Positions 59,497 to 64,000 of a stretch of DNA of 64,000 nt are shown in pieces. This DNA is from Populus alba (lineage: Eukaryota > Streptophyta > Magnoliopsida > Malpighiales > Salicaceae), in the NCBI RefSeq assembly GCF_005239225.2, contig NC_133289.1, positions 11,764,889-11,828,888 on the forward strand, read 5' to 3'. The notes beneath the pieces are model-generated. The model made no database searches. It was not told the origin of the DNA and was given only the letters and a program-made list of their open reading frames with translations. The position numbers and the translations under genes are program-made. Positions within the stretch are counted from its first letter, which is position 1. Each line of letters begins with the position of its first letter.

Positions 59497-60087
59497 ATGG
59501 ATGTTTTAGATTCTCCAATCGATGCTTTGGTTTTTGATTATGTGAATCTTGGGATTCTTACTATCATTAACAATTTATGGACGTGGGTTGCCGTTATAAC
59601 AGCTGCCGTTAGCTTTTGGAGGATCAGAGCCGCAGGAGCCGTCAAAACGCTGGCGGAACCATCACCTTCACCGGATTACATTGAACGCCAAATCACTGAG
59701 TTATCTCATCCGGAAACATCATCAACAACAACAACAACAACGCCAAAGTCAGTTACAGAACCAGCAGCTCCCGGTTCAGTGAGTTCAAGTCCATCAGTTT
59801 TTGAAGACAACGGAGCGAAAAAAGGGAAGTTTGTGGTGTTTTATTATCAAGATGATGATAGACAAAATGATGGTAGCATTGACGACGGCGGCGAGGACGA
59901 GTTCACGGTTTTTGGAGAGTGGGGGAGGTGTGGGGGGGAGATAACATTGTGGGAGAGAATGTTGAGGGTGAGAATGGGGGAATGTGGATGGTACAGATGT
60001 CAGGATTTGACGGTCATTAACGGCAACGTTGTTAGGTTATGGGATGGAGTTAGAAGGGAAAAGAGCAGCTCCGGCAGTGTGGCTTGA
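59497..60087 (+). CDS. Plant protein of unknown function with one membrane segment
   Basis: Single-exon gene of 196 residues. The first ATG of the frame is at 59497 (MDVLDSPIDALVF). The frame is open further upstream but has no earlier ATG. Residues about 17-41 (start NLGILTIINNLWTWVAV) form a membrane segment followed by an Arg-rich stop-transfer stretch. Residues 53-110 are a low-complexity linker rich in Ser, Thr and Pro, with a run of six Thr. Residues 111-184 form a compact block with KFVVFYY, an acidic D/G stretch, FTVFGEWGRCGGE, LWERMLRVRMGECGWYRCQD and NGNVVRLWDG. The Trp/Arg/Cys-rich block looks conserved and folded. I believe similar proteins occur in other dicots, but I cannot name the family. 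Codon use and GC content stand well above the flanks, supporting a real gene. Confidence 0.78.
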   Translation: MDVLDSPIDALVFDYVNLGILTIINNLWTWVAVITAAVSFWRIRAAGAVKTLAEPSPSPDYIERQITELSHPETSSTTTTTTPKSVTEPAAPGSVSSSPSVFEDNGAKKGKFVVFYYQDDDRQNDGSIDDGGEDEFTVFGEWGRCGGEITLWERMLRVRMGECGWYRCQDLTVINGNVVRLWDGVRREKSSSGSVA

Positions 60088-61728
60088 TAGGTGCCTAGGT
60101 GGTCAGAGAATGTTTAGATGTTTGATTAAGGTGTTTTAATAAATGTAAATACATCAATTGGTGATTGGAACAACCATTGAAGCCTGGTAGGTCGTCTTTA
60201 ATGTTTCAATTTTTGGTTTCCATTATTAATTAGGAGTCCTGTTCTTTTTTATAGATAATTATGAAGTATCCTTACTCATTAATTGCTAGTACTATATATT
60301 AATTATACTGCGGTTTCATCTAAATTTTTCTCAAACGAAAAACATTGATAAGGAAACGCAAGTGTTAAAAAAAAAAAGAAGCAAAAACAATCTGAGCTTA
60401 AAATGTTCAATTAATTTAAATAATATAAATAAATAAAATACAACTATAATAAATAAAATAATTTAAAAAATTAACAATGTAAGAAAAAGTTAAAAAAAAA
60501 AAATTGAGCTTTATGGTTACATGTCAAATATAAAAAACAAATTGAATAAAATTATAAAGCTTAATTATAAAATAATTTAATGTTTTTTTTGGTGAAATTA
60601 GAAAAAAATAATTAAAAAAACCAGTGAAAAAAATATTTATATTAACTCGAGTTAACTTATTAACCTTGTGACCATTGAGATAAGATTGAGATAACTTAAT
60701 TGAAAGTAAAGCTAGAAAAAAAACATGAAGATCAATTCTTAATAAATCAAATGTTAAATGATGAAATTAAAAAACAATTTAAAAAATAACCTTAAAAAAA
60801 AAAAATCAAAGTCAACTCATGTTAACCTTCAAAACTCGTGATCCTGTTCATGAATCCGAGACCAACTCTATAGAAAGCAAACATAACGAAGTAAAATTAT
60901 AAATTAATAAAATAATAAGAGATGAAATTGAAATTAAAAAATGCAATAAAAAACTTCCAAATAAAAAAAATAAGTAAAAAAATGAGAGCTAGATTTGACA
61001 CAAATAATTTGAAATCAAATGATGAGGGATGGAAATGAAAATAAAATTCAATTAGGAAAGGGATAAAGAAAAAAAATAAGGATTAAATTTGATATAAAAA
61101 TATAAATAAATTAAATTATGAGGGATCATACTGAGAAAAAAATAAAAACAAAATAAAATAAATAATAATAATAATAAAAAGGACATGGATACCAAAAATA
61201 GATGAAATGATAAATCTATTCTTTGGCAAGGAGAAGAGAGAGAAAATAATGAGAGGAAGAAAAAAGTCCACTTGAACTTAACCATTGCTCTTATTGCTAC
61301 ATGCACGGTAATGTTGAAAAGTACATGGCAAGTTACTTTTATTATTGTCCTGAAAATATTGTTTGGATAGAGAATGATGACACACATGTTGTTCAAAAAT
61401 CTTATTAGATATTTATTTTGGTATCTCCTTATTAGATCAAAACCATAGTGAGCAATTGAAGATATAAAAGAATAAATCTTTTTATTTTAAGGTTTGAATT
61501 TCAAAAAACCCAATTCTTTTTTTGAATTGCAATAAGTAATTTACACCAATAAAAATAAGTTCTCAATCATGATTTTTTTTTCTTGAATGTTTTAATATGC
61601 TTTTCTTCATCATTGATTATTATGATTAATTGTACTTTAACATCTTCAACATTCGTTATTATAATATAACAATCAGCTTATTTATTTGGTTCATTTTAAT
61701 ATTTTTGTTTATGTATGTGTATTGAATT
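60088..61728. other. 3' flank and AT-rich spacer with gttaac-type repeats
   Basis: The first 150 bases are probably 3' UTR. From 60640 to 60870 the sequence carries ttaactcgagttaacttatt, gttaaccttcaaaactcgtg and catgaatccgagac, which relate to the complement of the 27.6-29.3 kb array. No gene was found. Confidence 0.45.
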
Positions 61729-61894
61729 TTTTTTTTATTAATATAGGTGTCCAAGTCTGCTTACACATATCTCGATTAATTTCATGGGCTCTGATATTAA
61801 CAATTACGTAAGTCTTCAATGATCTTGAAAAGACTTAAACTCATAATTATTAGAAAGCAAATCTATAATCTAACCAGTTGAACTACTAGGATTG
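61729..61894 (-). mobile_element. tRNA-derived SINE, copy 2 (diverged)
   Basis: Reverse-complement relative of the SINE at 27104-27300. It carries ggtgtccaagtctgcttaca, then cgattaatttcatgggc, then ctgatattaaca, matching the complement of the other copy's 3' half. The left edge is a T run (61728-61737), the complement of an A tail. Direct repeats tgtgtattgaatt (61716-61728) and tgtgtattggatt (61895-61907) flank it, 13 bp with one mismatch. Its A and B boxes are heavily mutated, so it is older than copy 1. Confidence 0.75.
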
Positions 61895-61907
61895 TGTGTA
61901 TTGGATT

Positions 61908-62758
61908 TTTGTTTATGCTAAAAGCCTCTAGCAATGTTTGTTAATTTGGCGAAGAAGCAAAAGAACTTCAAGGCACACAGATGGTTTATTTGATCAATAT
62001 GGAAGCTAGCTTCACACCAGCTGGCAGCTCTTGGTACTGATAAGCTGTGATAAGCAAGGATGCAGCATATTTCTAGTTGAATCTCTTAGAAAGAAAAAAA
62101 GATGATAGCTTAGGGCCTTGTAAGGGTACACACACACACACAAACAGATGCATTGTGGGACACTAGGGATCTGTGCTCTCTTTCTCTTATATTTTCCTCT
62201 CTCGCCAGCAAATTATCAGATCCAAATTTATTACGAAGAAAAAGGTAAGCAAATAAATCCAATAGAAAACACTATACAAGGGGAAAACGTGAGATATTAC
62301 TAAGTCCTGGAGTAGCTCATGCATGCTTGAAACGATGGTATTGAAATGAAAATATATTGATTTTGTGAAGTAAATATTGAAGTATGTTTTTCCATAGTTC
62401 ACTTCTCTATTAATCCATATTGAATCATTTGCACAATGAGGCAAGAGGATTGTTAACTAATCTCTACGGATAAAGCTACAGGAACCACAAACCAGTCAAT
62501 CATGTGTCTTTTAATAACATGTTTGTTTTTTATTTAAAATTAATATCTTTTAATATTTTTAAATTATTTTAATATGTTGATATTAAAAATATATTTTAAA
62601 AAATAATTATTACCGCTGTTTTAAATATATCTTGATGTTATATTAGGTGCATTGCATGTAGGATGTAACTATCAAATTTTGAGAATACCACATATTTCTA
62701 GGCGTTCTATTAGTGGCTTGTTTCATTTTGGCCTCACGGTTCCAGAAATATATAGAAG

Positions 62759-62804
<46 letters not shown>

Positions 62805-64000
62805 GATTGTCCGCCAATAAAATATTAGCGGCGGCCGTTGTAGGTGGTGTTCCATTGTGGTATATTCCTTTGGAAAATCAAAGTGGAAAAAGCATCTTCC
62901 CGCCAATAACTAGGATATGCCATGCAACAAGCAGCCTTTTTAATCATGGCCTCTCTTTATATTGACTCTTTGAAAATGCATTCCTATGATCTAATGAGAG
63001 GGGCCCCTCTCGGGATATTCTCTGGCATTTTGAACATGAATCGCAGCCTCCATGCAGGTCGGCAGGTTTGATATACAATTTGTGACTCCATGGCTTGTTT
63101 TGGAGACCAAAGTTTTTCTTTTCGTATCCCTATCAGCTAAAATCTTGCCTCACGAGTTTGTTAAGCCCTAAGTTACCATTCCCACAAACCCAAATAGAGC
63201 CCAATCACCAATCACATGAAAGGAAGGCGCAATAGTGCAGGCTTTTCATATGGATAAGTGGTTTAAGTTGTTTATGCTATGTCGCCAACCGGGTTAAATT
63301 TTTCATAATATAAAAAAGATAATCAGATCATGATATAGCACTTTTAAAAAAAAAAAAAATTAAGACTCGAGTCATTAATTCAAATATGTTTAATAAACTT
63401 GATTACTTTAATAATATATTTATAAAAAAAGTCAATGATAATAATAAAAAAAACAATAATGAGTAATTGATAAAAAAATAAATCTTTGTTAATATTATGA
63501 AAAGAAACCATCTAAATATTCTTAAAAGATATCAACGATCTTATTTGATAATAAAAACAAAAAAATTGAATGAAACAATGATAACCTTATAAAGACAAAA
63601 ATAAAAAAGAAAATCTAAAGCTTAATTATCGGCAAATCAAACATTGAAGGACAAATTAAAACAAAAATTCAATTTAAAAAAAATGAAAAAAAAAAACATT
63701 GATTTTAGTCAGCATGCCAAACTCATAGCCCACTTATGAGGTCAGGATAACTCCTTAAAAAAAAATGAAAATTAACTCTCAAGTAAACTAAATAATGAAA
63801 GGTGAAACTAAAAAAAAAAACAAATAAAAAAATGATGAAAAAAAACTTGAGTCATCAAGGTTAACTCGATTAATTTCCGACTCAAGATATGTGATTGAAA
63901 TAACCTCACAGAAAGAAAAACAGAAAAAATCACAAAACTAAAGGCCTAATAACCTAATATTGAAGGGGAAAATGAAAACAAAAACCTAAAAAAATATCAA
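61908..64000. other. Intergenic DNA, no gene
   Basis: Holds a copy of the short AT-rich repeat (62520-62640) and a (TC)n(TA)n microsatellite (62759-62804). At 63690-63890 A-rich sequence carries ttagtcagcatgcc and caaggttaactcgatta words related to the gttaac repeat family. A GC-richer patch at 62820-63280 has no recognisable frame. Confidence 0.45.
62759..62804. repeat. Compound (TC)n(TA)n microsatellite
   Basis: About 20 bp of TC passing into about 25 bp of TA. Confidence 0.95.

Noticed and set aside
1..64000. A new multi-gene system or biosynthetic cluster
   Set aside because: The intact genes are unrelated and far apart. Most of the remaining DNA that I could identify is decayed transposons and repeats.

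Overview
The window looks like nuclear DNA of a woody eudicot, most probably poplar (Populus) or another Salicaceae. It is very AT-rich and gene-poor. Its coding genes are split by GT-AG introns, and long stretches consist of decayed transposons, microsatellites and T-rich tandem repeats. The Salicaceae assignment is inference from protein similarity and repeat style, recalled without a database.

Four loci look intact: (1) 15279-20617 (+), a 14-exon NADPH oxidase of the RBOHE type; (2) 21384-22357 (-), a two-exon gene for a small one-pass membrane protein that I cannot name; (3) 35092-36540 (+), a four-exon chloroplast peroxiredoxin Q; (4) 59497-60087 (+), a single-exon gene for a plant protein of unknown function with one membrane segment. 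The first makes superoxide and the third removes peroxides, but they lie 15 kb apart and nothing suggests co-regulation.

Broken loci: locus 2 has a diverged second copy at 24141-26491, which has lost its start, carries a frameshift and is split by a 1260-bp hAT element with perfect 12-bp inverted ends and an 8-bp target duplication. A flavin-dependent monooxygenase (FMO1-like) pseudogene runs on the minus strand at 41570-44660. A small fragment of a second FMO copy lies behind the peroxiredoxin gene, and the presumed upstream flanks of both copies are also recognisable.

Mobile DNA: 5.3-6.3 kb gypsy gag remnant (-); 9.4-10.25 and 58.3-59.17 kb, two inverted copies of one AT-rich element; 27.1 and 61.8 kb, two tRNA-type SINEs of one family with target duplications; 27.6-29.3 kb, a T-rich tandem array built around a gggttaacctg core; 39.0-41.1 kb copia remnant (+); 46.35-47.6 kb copia remnant (-); 47.8-49.2 kb probable LTR; 50.4 kb a TRIM; 54.3-54.65 kb a 61-bp tandem array; 54.7-55.5 kb a further AT-rich element. 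Several local tandem duplications (194, 101 and 90 bp) are also visible.

I looked for an undescribed gene system and did not find a convincing one. The most worthwhile leads are the small membrane-protein gene and its hAT-disrupted duplicate, the 59.5-kb unknown gene, and the T-rich gggttaacctg array with its dispersed relatives.
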